A DNA stretch of 64,000 bases from an uncultured Desulfobacter sp. (GTDB taxonomy: Bacteria > Desulfobacterota > Desulfobacteria > Desulfobacterales > Desulfobacteraceae), in NCBI RefSeq assembly GCF_963677125.1, contig NZ_OY781882.1, positions 1,310,501 through 1,374,500 on the forward strand, written 5' to 3'. Shown piece by piece: positions 43,849 through 53,245 of the stretch; position 1 is the stretch's first letter, and the number at the start of each line of letters is the position of its first letter. The notes beneath the pieces are model-generated. The model searched no databases. It saw nothing but the letters and a program-made list of their open reading frames with translations, and was not told where the DNA came from. The position numbers and the translations under genes were made by a program.

Positions 43849-46236
43849 ATGACCAAAGAAGAGCGACGATCAAATTTTGTATTCAAACCATTTCAACATG
43901 ACAACAGAATTGGCGTCGAGCTAAAGAACGCTCCAATTGTTTGGGATTTAGAAAATGGTAATTTGTCTTTTTTCGGAATAGATTCGGCTCTTTTCTGGAC
44001 AGATCCTTCTCTGGTGCGAATGTTATCGCCGCTTGCTAAGGAAATAGGACTTGATTTATTTCAGTTACTTATAGCTTATTCATCAAGTTTTGGCACCTAT
44101 GAAGATTATCACGCAATGGTCTCAACTTTAGGGAAAACGTTTAAAGCAGGATTTTTGGCTTGGGGAGAGGCCGTTTCAACCGCAGGGTGGGGTATTTTTG
44201 AAATGCCCGAGTTTAATGCAAAGACCCAACAAGCGACAGTGATAATACATAATTCATGGGAAATAAGAATGCAAAGGAATCTTCCTGCTGAAGAACGCTG
44301 GGGATGCCCGTTTTTGCAGGGAAAAATTATTGGAATATTTAGTCATGCCTTTAACACCCGATGCTGGGCAGATGTCTTTTGCTATTATGACCAGGATAAA
44401 CCATATGCAGAATTAAAAATTTTTCCTTCCAAGAAGACCATTGAAGATGAAATTAAAAAAATTCGCTACCTGCAAATGGCAAAAAAAGAACAAGTATTGG
44501 CAAAAAAAATTGAAGACAGAACAGCGGAACTCAAACAAGCTCAAAAACAAATTGAGGAATATTCAAAAACATTAGAACAAAAGGTTGCCCAACGGACATC
44601 GGAATTACTCAATACCAACAAGCAGCTTCAAGCCGAAATTAATATCCGAAGACAAACTGAAAATGCGTTGCAACAAAGCTACGACACCTTAAATCACACC
44701 TTAGCGGCCTCGCCAATAGGTATTGTCCTTGTTGAAAACAGGATTTTGAAATGGGCCAATGACGAATTCAAGTCGTTGTTTAGATTCGAATCTAAAAAGG
44801 ATTATCAGAACAAGAGTACCCGGCAATTGTATGTTAATGAAGAAGATTATCTTTACTTTGGCCGGATATTCTATGATGAGGCGAAAGCCGGCGAGCCGAT
44901 TGAGGGTGAGACTACAGTTCGGCGTAAAGACGGCTCAACATTCCCGGCACACATAAAAATAAGCAGTGTTGACCCTTCCGATCCAATGCAACGTGCCGTG
45001 CTCAGCATTTCTGATATAACCTCAAGGAAACAAGCAGAGCAGACATTGTTGAATACCACCAAGAGGCTACAAAGTATTACAGACTCATCCCAGGATGCTA
45101 TCATTGTAGTAGACCGCCAAGGAAAAATTTTATTTTGGAACCCAGCGGCCAAACAAATTTTTGGCTATACCCACCAAGAAGCAATGGGTCGGAATCTGCA
45201 TCACCTGTTGATGCTACAACACTACAGCAAAGCTTATAATAATGCCGCTGTGATATTTCAGCAAATAGGTCAAGGCAACGCAATAAATAAAACCATAGAA
45301 CTGGAAGCCATTAGAAAAGATGGAGAAAAGATAGCCATCGGACTATCCCTGTCTGCAATTGATTCCCAGGATGGTTGGAGTGCGGTTGGCGTTATACGGG
45401 ACATTACAGAACAAAGAAAGACCCATGAAATGCTGATACAATCTGAAAAAATGCTTTCAGTGGGTGGACTTGCAGCGGGCATGGCCCATGAAATAAATAA
45501 TCCCTTGGCAGGCATGGTGCAAAATGCCAATGTCTTAAAATCCCGATTGAGAGATATTGATATGCAGGCAAATTTGAAAGTGGCAAAAGAACTTGGCATC
45601 TCCACGGAGGATATCACGGCTTTTATGGAAAAAAGAAATATTTTCCGCATGATTGATGCCATTCAGGAATCCGGGGTACGTGCGGCTGAAATAGTTAACA
45701 GCATGCTCAGTTTTGCACGAAAATCAGATGCCACCGTCTCGTCCATTTATCCTGATAAACTTATGGATGAAATTCTTGAACTGGCAGCTACAAGCTATGA
45801 CTTCAAAAAACAGTATGATTTTAAATCTATAAAAATTATAAAAGAATATGCTGACAATTTGCCCCTGCTGCCCTGTGAAGGGGCGAAAATTCAGCAGGTG
45901 CTGTTGAATATTTTCAGAAATGGTGCCCAGGCCATGCAAACGGCAAAAACAAAATCGCCACGGTTTATCCTTAGAATTTTCAGTAAAGGAGAACCGGAAA
46001 TGGTCCATATAGAAATAGAGGATAATGGACCGGGGATGGATGAGCAGACTCGATTAAAGGTGTTTGAGCCGTTCTTTACGACAAAACCGGTAGGGGTTGG
46101 TACAGGGCTGGGATTATCTGTTTCTTATTTTATCATCACTGAAAATCATAAGGGAACAATGGACGTCATTTCGGAACCGGGAAAAGGGGCCAATTTTATT
46201 ATTCGACTGCCGGTTGACAAGAGAAAAGACATATAA
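43849..46236 (+). CDS. V4R-like sensor histidine kinase with two PAS domains
   Basis: About 795 aa, soluble. The N-terminal ~200 residues resemble the XylR-N/V4R ligand-binding fold: FFGIDSALFWTDPSLVRML, then GWGIFEMPEF, then WGCPFLQGKIIGIFSHAFNT, then RCWADVFC with conserved Cys. A long coiled coil follows (~210-270, VAQRTSELLNTNKQLQAEI), then two PAS domains, a HisKA with GLAAGMAHEINNPLAGMVQN and an HATPase with GVGTGLGLSVSYFIITENH. There is no receiver. The start at 43849 follows GGGGATG. V4R domains bind small hydrophobic ligands or carry metal sites; the ligand is unknown. Confidence 0.82.
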   Translation: MTKEERRSNFVFKPFQHDNRIGVELKNAPIVWDLENGNLSFFGIDSALFWTDPSLVRMLSPLAKEIGLDLFQLLIAYSSSFGTYEDYHAMVSTLGKTFKAGFLAWGEAVSTAGWGIFEMPEFNAKTQQATVIIHNSWEIRMQRNLPAEERWGCPFLQGKIIGIFSHAFNTRCWADVFCYYDQDKPYAELKIFPSKKTIEDEIKKIRYLQMAKKEQVLAKKIEDRTAELKQAQKQIEEYSKTLEQKVAQRTSELLNTNKQLQAEINIRRQTENALQQSYDTLNHTLAASPIGIVLVENRILKWANDEFKSLFRFESKKDYQNKSTRQLYVNEEDYLYFGRIFYDEAKAGEPIEGETTVRRKDGSTFPAHIKISSVDPSDPMQRAVLSISDITSRKQAEQTLLNTTKRLQSITDSSQDAIIVVDRQGKILFWNPAAKQIFGYTHQEAMGRNLHHLLMLQHYSKAYNNAAVIFQQIGQGNAINKTIELEAIRKDGEKIAIGLSLSAIDSQDGWSAVGVIRDITEQRKTHEMLIQSEKMLSVGGLAAGMAHEINNPLAGMVQNANVLKSRLRDIDMQANLKVAKELGISTEDITAFMEKRNIFRMIDAIQESGVRAAEIVNSMLSFARKSDATVSSIYPDKLMDEILELAATSYDFKKQYDFKSIKIIKEYADNLPLLPCEGAKIQQVLLNIFRNGAQAMQTAKTKSPRFILRIFSKGEPEMVHIEIEDNGPGMDEQTRLKVFEPFFTTKPVGVGTGLGLSVSYFIITENHKGTMDVISEPGKGANFIIRLPVDKRKDI

Positions 46237-46285
46237 AAGTGAGTCCCAGGATTGATCCTATCCGAATTCTATTATCTGCAGGATC

Positions 46286-46720
46286 TCATGTATCAAAATT
46301 TTGGTTCATTTTTTTAAGAAGTCTTAGAAATTCTTTTTTTTCTTCCTGTGTGAAATCGTGGTAGGCAGTGTTCTGAACCTCAGTGGATATTTCATCAAAT
46401 ATCTTTTCAATACTCAACCCTTTTTCGGTTAAACAGACATGAGTTGTCCGTTGATCACGGCTGCGCTTAACTTTCTTTACATAGCCCAGCTTTTCGAGCT
46501 TATTAACCAATGTGGTAATCGTTGACTTTTCTTTACCTAACAACGCGCCTATTTCTTTCATGGTCAAAGATTCATTATGATCGTAGAGTACGGTTAAGAT
46601 ATTCCCGTAAGAAGGTACGATATCATCAATATTTTTATCCTGAAGCTGCTTTTCAATAAATTTAATCATCTTCTTTTTTGTTTTACTCATAAAAAAGACA
46701 ATGTACTTTTCTTTCATCAT
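46286..46720 (-). CDS. MarR-family transcriptional regulator
   Basis: 144 aa. The winged helix is visible: NESLTMKEIGALLGKEKST (helix-turn-helix) and VNKLEKLGYVKKVKRSRDQR with the wing TTHVCLTEKG. MarR proteins repress nearby genes and let go on binding phenolic, oxidant or other effectors. It is divergent from the quinone-oxidoreductase gene, with the inverted repeat at 46816-46835 between them. TGAGGA precedes the start. Confidence 0.9.
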   Translation of the reverse strand: MMKEKYIVFFMSKTKKKMIKFIEKQLQDKNIDDIVPSYGNILTVLYDHNESLTMKEIGALLGKEKSTITTLVNKLEKLGYVKKVKRSRDQRTTHVCLTEKGLSIEKIFDEISTEVQNTAYHDFTQEEKKEFLRLLKKMNQNFDT

Positions 46721-46788
46721 TTATCCTCAATTCATATTTGTTAGACCCGATTATATTATGGGCGTATCAAATTTAACAAGAAAATAGT

Positions 46789-46817
46789 TTGACATGGAAC
46801 TTTTTTCACATTACATT
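46789..46817 (+). promoter_or_regulatory. Promoter of the quinone-oxidoreductase gene
   Basis: TTGACA at 46789-46794, 17-bp spacer, TACATT at 46812-46817. The -35 is a perfect match and the -10 is 4/6. Confidence 0.65.
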
Positions 46818-46835
46818 AGTTCGATGTAGAACTAA
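46816..46835. promoter_or_regulatory. Candidate MarR operator
   Basis: TTAGTTC-GATGTA-GAACTAA, a perfect 7-bp inverted repeat overlapping the -10/start region of the promoter above, in the MarR/oxidoreductase divergent spacer. Confidence 0.65.
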
Positions 46836-46851
46836 AACAAAGGAAATCAAA

Positions 46852-47853
46852 ATGGAATCTATACAATTTAAAGCGATGCAAATTAGTGAAAAAGACAAAG
46901 GTGTATTTGAACGCAACATCATCTCAAGAAACACCTCAGATTTGCCCGATGGTGACGTCCTGATCAAGGTAAGCTACTCTTCACTGAATTATAAAGATGC
47001 GCTTTCATCTATTGGCAATAAGGGTGTTACCCGGCAATATCCACATACGCCGGGAATAGATGCAGCCGGAATTGTTACCCAAAGTAGCTCCGGTCTTTTT
47101 AAAACCGGAGATGAGGTCATCGTAACCGGATATGATCTTGGGATGAATACAGCCGGTGGCTTTGGCGAATATATACGCGTTCCTGCTGACTGGGTTGTAC
47201 CTTGTCCTGATTCTTTATCCCTAAAGGAGAGCATGATTTATGGCACAGCCGGTTTCACAGCTGCTTTGTCTGTTTACAAACTTATTGGGTCAGGCGTAAA
47301 CCCTGAAGATGGTGAAATCCTTGTAACAGGTGCGACCGGAGGGGTGGGGAGCATAGCCGTGTCAATCCTTAAAAGACTTGGATATGAAGTGATTGCGGCA
47401 ACCGGAAAAATTCACGAAAAAGAATTGTTACAGTCCATCGGCGCAAAAGATATCATTGATCGCAGCGAACTAGATGACAGCTCCAAGCGTCCGATGCTTA
47501 AAGGCAGATGGGCAGGTGTAATCGATACCGTAGGGGGCAATACACTATCCACTGCGCTAAAGATGACCAACTATTCCGGAAGTGTCACATGCTGCGGCAA
47601 TGTCTCTGCACATGAATTCACAAGCTCAATCTATCCTTTTATCCTTCGGGGCATCTCTCTTTTTGGCATTGACTCGGTCCAGTGCCCGATGGATTTGAGA
47701 AAGGATATCTGGTCCAACCTTGCAACGTCATGGAAGATTGACAATATCAATTCAAATGTTACCGAAGTCTCTTTAGAAAAACTCAACGATAGAATCGATT
47801 TAATACTTGCAGGTAAGCATGTAGGGAGAACCATCATCAACCATAACCTATAG
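46852..47853 (+). CDS. YhdH/AcuI-type quinone oxidoreductase (acrylyl-CoA reductase family)
   Basis: 333 aa MDR-superfamily enzyme without structural zinc cysteines. It shows SYSSLNYKDALSSIGNKGV, PHTPGIDAAGIV, GTAGFTAALSVYKLIGSG, the NADPH-binding TGATGGVGSIAVSILKRLGY, and DTVGGNTLSTALKMTNYSG. YhdH/AcuI proteins reduce acrylyl-CoA or related alkenes with NADPH. The start at 46852 follows AAAGGAA; an ATG-less extension to 46789 would run through the promoter. Regulation by the divergent MarR protein is likely. Confidence 0.88.
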   Translation: MESIQFKAMQISEKDKGVFERNIISRNTSDLPDGDVLIKVSYSSLNYKDALSSIGNKGVTRQYPHTPGIDAAGIVTQSSSGLFKTGDEVIVTGYDLGMNTAGGFGEYIRVPADWVVPCPDSLSLKESMIYGTAGFTAALSVYKLIGSGVNPEDGEILVTGATGGVGSIAVSILKRLGYEVIAATGKIHEKELLQSIGAKDIIDRSELDDSSKRPMLKGRWAGVIDTVGGNTLSTALKMTNYSGSVTCCGNVSAHEFTSSIYPFILRGISLFGIDSVQCPMDLRKDIWSNLATSWKIDNINSNVTEVSLEKLNDRIDLILAGKHVGRTIINHNL

Positions 47854-47880
47854 CAGGTATTTTCCCCGGCTGTGCGCTTA

Positions 47881-47910
47881 TTGACTTTTATAAATGTTTT
47901 ATTTTATAAG
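47881..47910 (+). promoter_or_regulatory. Promoter of xseA flanked by an inverted repeat
   Basis: TTGACT at 47881 and TTATAAG at 47904-47910 (17-18 bp spacing). The pair is bracketed by CCCGGC-T-GTGCGC at ~47863 and GCGCAC-AA-GGCCGGG at ~47921, an inverted repeat that could be a control element. Confidence 0.6.
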
Positions 47911-47942
47911 TACTAACTTTGCGCACAAGGCCGGGATAAGGA

Positions 47943-49289
47943 ATGATACCACAGAAAGATAATAAAGTTTACACCGTCGGCACCCTGACAAGACAGATAA
48001 AAAACCTGCTGGAGGACCAATATCCTTTTTTATGGATCACAGGTGAGATCTCAAATTTTGCAACGCCGGCTTCAGGTCATTCCTATTTTTCATTAAAAGA
48101 CGAAGCTGCCGTGATTTCCTGCGTGATTTTTAAAGGGCAAAAACGCCATTTAAAATTCACTCCTGAAAACGGCATGAAAGTCAAAGGCATGGCCCGCCTC
48201 TCCCTTTACGAGCCCCGGGGAACTTACCAACTCATTTTTGAACATATGGAGCCCGAGGGCACAGGCGCACTGCAGCAAGCCTTTGAACAGCTTAAAGCCA
48301 AGCTGTCAGCCATGGGCTGGTTTGATGCTGAACTCAAAAAAGAGATTCCGTTTTTACCATCGAAAATCCATGTCATCACCTCGGGCACGGGTGCTGCGGT
48401 TCGCGACATTATTCAGGTGGCCAAACAGCGCTGCCCAAGTGTTCCCCTTGAAATCATTCCGGTCAAGGTACAAGGAGAGACCGCAGAATTTGAAATTGCC
48501 AAGGCCATTGAACTTGCCAACACGGTCAACACCTGTGACCTGATTATCATTGCCCGTGGCGGCGGCTCTTTGGAGGATTTGTGGGCATTTAACACCCAAA
48601 CCGTGGCAAAGGCGGTTTTTGAATCCGAAATCCCAATCATTTCAGGTGTTGGCCATGAAATTGACTTCACCATTGCCGACTTTGTCGCCGATCTTCGTGC
48701 CCCTACCCCATCGGCTGCGGCCCAGATGGCTTTGCCCGACCAGGCTGCGATTGTTCATCAAATCCTTGGGCTGCAAAACGAATTAAACAATAAAATTGAG
48801 CGTCGGCTGTTTCAACTGCGCGAACATATAACCGATTTGCGCAGTCGGCTTAAAAGCCCGGCCAGGGTTGTAGACGATTTCAGGTTCCGCATCGAGGATC
48901 TGCAATCCAGAGCGTTTTCTCTGGTCAAAAATCAAATTGCCCACCAGCGTGAAAGAATCCAATGGCTTAACCGAACCCTTGCAGGCACCCTGCCCAGCAT
49001 CCAGACCCATAGAAAGGATGTTGAGGACTTTAAAGCAAATCTGGATTATCTTTTTGGGGCTTTTTTGAAACGATGCAAAGACCGGGTAAACGAACAACAT
49101 GTCCAAATTGAGACGTTAAATCCGTCAGCCGTATTAAAGCGCGGTTACAGCATCACCCGCAGCCTTTCCGGCCGTCATGTTGTCATGGATGCGGATACGG
49201 TTGATACGGACGATGACATTGAAATTATTTTATCTAAAGGACGCCTGGATGCCCGGGTGGTAAAAACATATGGCAAAAAAGACCTTTGA
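47943..49289 (+). CDS. xseA: Exodeoxyribonuclease VII large subunit
   Basis: 448 aa, usual length. N-terminal OB fold (YTVGTLTRQIKNLLEDQYPF, WITGEISNFATPASGHSYFS), catalytic block with VITSGTGAAVRDIIQVAKQR, IIARGGGSLEDLWAFN, PIISGVGHEIDFTIADFVAD and DLRAPTPSAAAQMA, then long coiled coils and the final LKRGYSI. It degrades single-stranded DNA with XseB. Its end overlaps xseB by 20 bp. Confidence 0.97.
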   Translation: MIPQKDNKVYTVGTLTRQIKNLLEDQYPFLWITGEISNFATPASGHSYFSLKDEAAVISCVIFKGQKRHLKFTPENGMKVKGMARLSLYEPRGTYQLIFEHMEPEGTGALQQAFEQLKAKLSAMGWFDAELKKEIPFLPSKIHVITSGTGAAVRDIIQVAKQRCPSVPLEIIPVKVQGETAEFEIAKAIELANTVNTCDLIIIARGGGSLEDLWAFNTQTVAKAVFESEIPIISGVGHEIDFTIADFVADLRAPTPSAAAQMALPDQAAIVHQILGLQNELNNKIERRLFQLREHITDLRSRLKSPARVVDDFRFRIEDLQSRAFSLVKNQIAHQRERIQWLNRTLAGTLPSIQTHRKDVEDFKANLDYLFGAFLKRCKDRVNEQHVQIETLNPSAVLKRGYSITRSLSGRHVVMDADTVDTDDDIEIILSKGRLDARVVKTYGKKDL

Positions 49290-49497
49290 ATCGGCACTAA
49301 AACAGCTTGAAACCATTGTCAAAGAGATGGAATCCGGTGATTTGACATTGGAAAAGGCAGTTAAAAAATATGAAGAAGGTATCGCCAATACCCGTTTCTG
49401 CCTTGATATTTTAGATAAGACCGAACAGAAAATTACCCAACTGACCCTGGATGTTGACGGCAACCCCGATGTATCAGATTTTAAGGAAGAGCAATGA
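49270..49497 (+). CDS. xseB: Exodeoxyribonuclease VII small subunit
   Basis: 75 aa. FESALKQLETIVKEMESGDL and EKAVKKYEEGIANTRFCLDI are typical. It overlaps xseA at its start and ispA by 4 bp at its end (ATGA), so translation is coupled through the operon. Confidence 0.95.
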   Translation: MAKKTFESALKQLETIVKEMESGDLTLEKAVKKYEEGIANTRFCLDILDKTEQKITQLTLDVDGNPDVSDFKEEQ

Positions 49498-50435
49498 GCA
49501 CTTTTGATCTTTCCGGATATTTATCCCGGAACAGAAAACTGGTTGATGACGCGTTGATAAGCATTTTTGAAAAGCTGGACCGGCAACGTGAGCTTGTCCA
49601 GGCCATGACACACTCTTTGATGGCCGGGGGCAAACGGGTGCGCCCTGCCCTGGCGCTGGCAACGGCCCATGCATTAGGTGCAGATCCGCTCATTGCCCTG
49701 CCCGCTTCGTGTGCCATTGAAATGATCCATACCTATTCTTTGATCCATGATGATTTACCGGGCATGGATGATGATGATCTGCGCAGGGGTGTGCCGACCT
49801 GCCACAAACAATTTTCCGAAGCCACTGCCATTTTGGCCGGTGACGGGCTGTTAACCCATGCCTTTCACATTCTTGCCGCCCCCGGATCATGCTTCAAGGT
49901 CTTTCCCGGTGCCCAAACCCGGCTGATTTTAGTGGAAAAAATCTCTGCGGCTGCCGGCATTAACGGCATGGTGGAAGGCCAGATGCTGGATATGCAGGCA
50001 GAAAAAAATCCCGAAGCTTTGCCGGATGACAGCGCTGAAGCCCTGGCCCATTTGAAAAAAATCCACCGGCACAAAACCGGTGCCATGATAGAGGTCAGTG
50101 TTGCATCCGGGGCACTCAGCGCCGGTGCCGACCCTGACGCGGTGACCGCCTTGGGCACATATGCGAAAAATATCGGGCTTGCCTTCCAGGTGATGGACGA
50201 CATTTTAAATGTGGAGGGGGATCCCAAAATCATGGGCAAGGCGGTGGGAACCGATGCCCTGCATGATAAGATGACATTTCCTGCCATTTTGGGCCTGCAA
50301 GGATCAAAAGACTTTTCACAACAGCTTATAGCCAATGCCCTGGATGCTTTGGACAGTTACAAAGACAAGGAATTTAAGGAAAAAAGCGAGCCGTTACGCG
50401 CCATTGCCGGTTACATTATCAACAGGAAACGATGA
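49494..50435 (+). CDS. ispA: Polyprenyl (farnesyl/geranylgeranyl) diphosphate synthase
   Basis: 313 aa. First Asp-rich motif LIHDDLPGMDDDDLRRG and second QVMDDILNVEGD, with GKRVRPAL near the front. It condenses IPP with allylic diphosphates. Together with dxs directly downstream it feeds the MEP isoprenoid pathway. Chain length (C15 or C20) cannot be fixed from the sequence. Confidence 0.95.
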   Translation: MSTFDLSGYLSRNRKLVDDALISIFEKLDRQRELVQAMTHSLMAGGKRVRPALALATAHALGADPLIALPASCAIEMIHTYSLIHDDLPGMDDDDLRRGVPTCHKQFSEATAILAGDGLLTHAFHILAAPGSCFKVFPGAQTRLILVEKISAAAGINGMVEGQMLDMQAEKNPEALPDDSAEALAHLKKIHRHKTGAMIEVSVASGALSAGADPDAVTALGTYAKNIGLAFQVMDDILNVEGDPKIMGKAVGTDALHDKMTFPAILGLQGSKDFSQQLIANALDALDSYKDKEFKEKSEPLRAIAGYIINRKR

Positions 50436-50455
50436 AGGCTTAAAAGAGGTAGGCA

Positions 50456-52336
50456 TTGAAATATCTTGACCAAATAAACGGCCCCGAGGATCTAAAACGG
50501 ATCCCAAGAAACGAACTCGGTGCTGTTGCCCGGGAGCTCCGGAGCAGAATTATTGATGTGGTATCAAAAAACGGCGGGCATCTGGCATCAAGTCTGGGCG
50601 TTGTTGAACTCACCATTGCCCTGCATTACGTATTTGATCTGCCCAAGGATACCCTGATCTGGGATGTGGGCCATCAATCCTACGCGCACAAACTGTTGAC
50701 CGGGCGTCACAAAAACTTTGACACCCTTCGAAAATACAAAGGCCTTTCGGGATTTGTTAAAATCAAGGAAAGTCCTTACGATTCGCTGACCGTGGGACAC
50801 GCATCCACGTCAATTTCCGCAGGTCTCGGCATGAGTTATGCCAAGAAGCTCAAGCAGGACAACTCCAATGTAGTCTCCATCATCGGCGACGGTTCGATGA
50901 CCGCAGGGCTCGCCTATGAAGGCCTGAACCATTCTGGAGATCTCCAGCAGAAATACATCGTTATATTAAACGATAACGACATGTCCATATCCGCCAATGT
51001 CGGTGCGTTGTCTTCTTATCTGTCCCGGACCTTTTCACACAAGGCCCTGCAGAATATGCGAAACCAGTTTGGCCAGTTTCTAAAATCCGTTCCAAAAATC
51101 GGCGATGACATGTATGGATGGGCCAAAAGGTGGGAGGAGTCGTTTAAGACCTTTGTAACCCCGGGCATGCTGTTTGAGGCCTTTAATTTCGATTATTTCG
51201 GTCCCATTGACGGGCATAATCTGGATCATCTCATTGATATTTTATCTAATATTAAAGATCCGGATTCCCCAGTGCTGCTGCATGTGACCACCAAAAAGGG
51301 CAAAGGGTATAAACCTGCCGAAGACAATCCGGTATATTTTCACGGTGTGGGTAAATTTTCCGTGGATACCGGGAAATGCCCGATTACGTCAGCAGGCGCC
51401 CCTCCCTCTTATACATCGGTGTTCGGGAAGTGCATGATTGAGCTTGCACAACAAAACAAATGCATTGTGGCGGTGACGGCAGCCATGCCCGAAGGTACGG
51501 GATTAGGTCCGTTTGCCGAACAGTTTCCCGACCGGTTTATTGATGTGGGTATTGCCGAACAGCATGCCGTGACCTTTGCCGCAGGACTTGCCGCCAAAGG
51601 TGCAAAGCCTGTGGTGGCCATCTATTCAACCTTTTTGCAGCGCGGCTATGACCAGATTCTTCATGATGTCTGCATTGACGGTCATCCTGTAATTTTTGCC
51701 CTGGACCGTGGCGGCATTGTGGGTGAAGACGGTCCCACCCACCACGGGTTGTTTGATTTTTCCTATCTTCGGTCCATACCCAATATCACTGTTATGGCCC
51801 CCATGGATGAAAACGAACTAGTGCGTATGATGCATACCGCCGTGGCCCACCAAGGCCCCATTGCCCTGCGTTATCCCAGGGGGGCGGGCCAGGGGGTTGA
51901 CGTTGATTACAATGCCAAGCCCATTGACATCGGAAAAGCAAAAGTGCTTCGCACAGGCGACGATCTGCTGATCATCGGCATCGGCCGCTGCGTTAATGAG
52001 GCCATGGATGCTGCAGAACAATTATCCCTACAGGGCATTGAAAGCACCGTAGTCAATGCACGGTTTGTAAAGCCTTTGGATGCAGATCTGATTCTTGAGC
52101 TTGCCGGAAAGGTCAAAAAAGTGGTGACCATAGAAGAACATGTGCTGGCAGGTGGTTTTGGCTCCGCCGTTCTTGAACTGATCTGCGACAACGGCCTTTC
52201 AGGGTGTGTGGTCAGCCGGGTAGGCATTAAAGATCAATTTGTTGAACACGGCAGCCAGAAGGAGCTTCGAAAGGATTACGGCATTGATGCCCAGGCCGTT
52301 GTGTCAGCAGGATTGAAGTTGTGCAGTGAAAAATAA
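50456..52336 (+). CDS. dxs: 1-deoxy-D-xylulose-5-phosphate synthase
   Basis: 626 aa, full length. It shows WDVGHQSYAHKLLTGRH, the thiamine-diphosphate site GDGSMTAGLAYEGLNHSG and ILNDNDMSISANVGALS, FEAFNFDYFGPIDGHNL, and DVGIAEQHAVTFAAGLA. It makes DXP from pyruvate and glyceraldehyde-3-phosphate, the first MEP step. The start is a TTG at 50456 with AGAGGTAG upstream; no in-frame ATG lies nearby. Its end overlaps tlyA if the GTG start of that gene is used. Confidence 0.95.
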   Translation: MKYLDQINGPEDLKRIPRNELGAVARELRSRIIDVVSKNGGHLASSLGVVELTIALHYVFDLPKDTLIWDVGHQSYAHKLLTGRHKNFDTLRKYKGLSGFVKIKESPYDSLTVGHASTSISAGLGMSYAKKLKQDNSNVVSIIGDGSMTAGLAYEGLNHSGDLQQKYIVILNDNDMSISANVGALSSYLSRTFSHKALQNMRNQFGQFLKSVPKIGDDMYGWAKRWEESFKTFVTPGMLFEAFNFDYFGPIDGHNLDHLIDILSNIKDPDSPVLLHVTTKKGKGYKPAEDNPVYFHGVGKFSVDTGKCPITSAGAPPSYTSVFGKCMIELAQQNKCIVAVTAAMPEGTGLGPFAEQFPDRFIDVGIAEQHAVTFAAGLAAKGAKPVVAIYSTFLQRGYDQILHDVCIDGHPVIFALDRGGIVGEDGPTHHGLFDFSYLRSIPNITVMAPMDENELVRMMHTAVAHQGPIALRYPRGAGQGVDVDYNAKPIDIGKAKVLRTGDDLLIIGIGRCVNEAMDAAEQLSLQGIESTVVNARFVKPLDADLILELAGKVKKVVTIEEHVLAGGFGSAVLELICDNGLSGCVVSRVGIKDQFVEHGSQKELRKDYGIDAQAVVSAGLKLCSEK

Positions 52337-53078
52337 AATGGTCAGAAAACGCCTGGACCAGGCCTTAGTTGAACAGGGCCTGATACGCTCAAGGGAACGG
52401 GCCAAGGCCATGATCATGGCCGGAAAGGTTCTGGTCAACGGTATCAAGGTAGATAAGCCGGGCACCCAGGTGAATCACGATGCCCGGCTTGAGGTCAAAG
52501 CCCCGGATCACCCATATGTCAGCCGGGGCGGGCTTAAACTTGAAAAAGCACTTCAAAGTTTTCCCGTATCTGTTCAGGATGCGGTCTGTCTTGATATTGG
52601 TGCCTCCACAGGCGGATTCACCGACTGCCTGCTCAAATTCGGGGCCAAAAAAGTATTTGCCGTGGATGTGGGCTATGGGCAGCTTGACTGGTCCCTTCGA
52701 CAAGACGGCCGGGTGGTGGTTATAGAACGCACCAATATCCGCCACCTTCCCTATGAGACAATCGGTCAATCCATGGATGCGGTGGTGGCGGACACCTCTT
52801 TTATCTCTCTAAAAACGGTTATTCCATCGGCAGAAAAATTCATGCACGAAGGTACGAATATCCTGGCCCTGATCAAACCCCAATTTGAGGCAGGAAAGGA
52901 AAATGTCGGCAAAGGCGGCATCGTAAAGGATCCTGAAATCAGAAACCAGGTCAAGCAGGATATTATGCTTTTTTTCCAGAACAGGGGATACAAGGTGAAC
53001 GGTACCGTGACCTCACCGGTTTTAGGCGCAAAAGGCAATGAGGAATACGTAATTTCATTGGTTTACGGAAAAAAATAA
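52326..53078 (+). CDS. tlyA: TlyA-type rRNA 2'-O-methyltransferase
   Basis: 250 aa from a GTG at 52326, or 246 from the ATG at 52338. An S4 RNA-binding domain (RKRLDQALVEQGLIRSRERA, GKVLVNGIKVDKPG) is joined to an FtsJ-like methyltransferase (CLDIGASTGGFTDCLL, ALIKPQFEAG). TlyA methylates ribosomal RNA. It ends the xse-isp-dxs operon. Confidence 0.92.
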   Translation: MKNKMVRKRLDQALVEQGLIRSRERAKAMIMAGKVLVNGIKVDKPGTQVNHDARLEVKAPDHPYVSRGGLKLEKALQSFPVSVQDAVCLDIGASTGGFTDCLLKFGAKKVFAVDVGYGQLDWSLRQDGRVVVIERTNIRHLPYETIGQSMDAVVADTSFISLKTVIPSAEKFMHEGTNILALIKPQFEAGKENVGKGGIVKDPEIRNQVKQDIMLFFQNRGYKVNGTVTSPVLGAKGNEEYVISLVYGKK

Positions 53079-53245
53079 AATAATTCTGTTATTTTTATTT
53101 CATTTTGATTATTAGAGTATTGTTATTTTTTATATGAAAGTTGCAATAAGTTGTTAAGTTACTTTCATGTTTTGTTGTGGGATGTATCCGGGTGCCGTAT
53201 CCTGGGTCAGCCCGTGGCTGTTATTAATATTCTAAAGGAGCCGTA

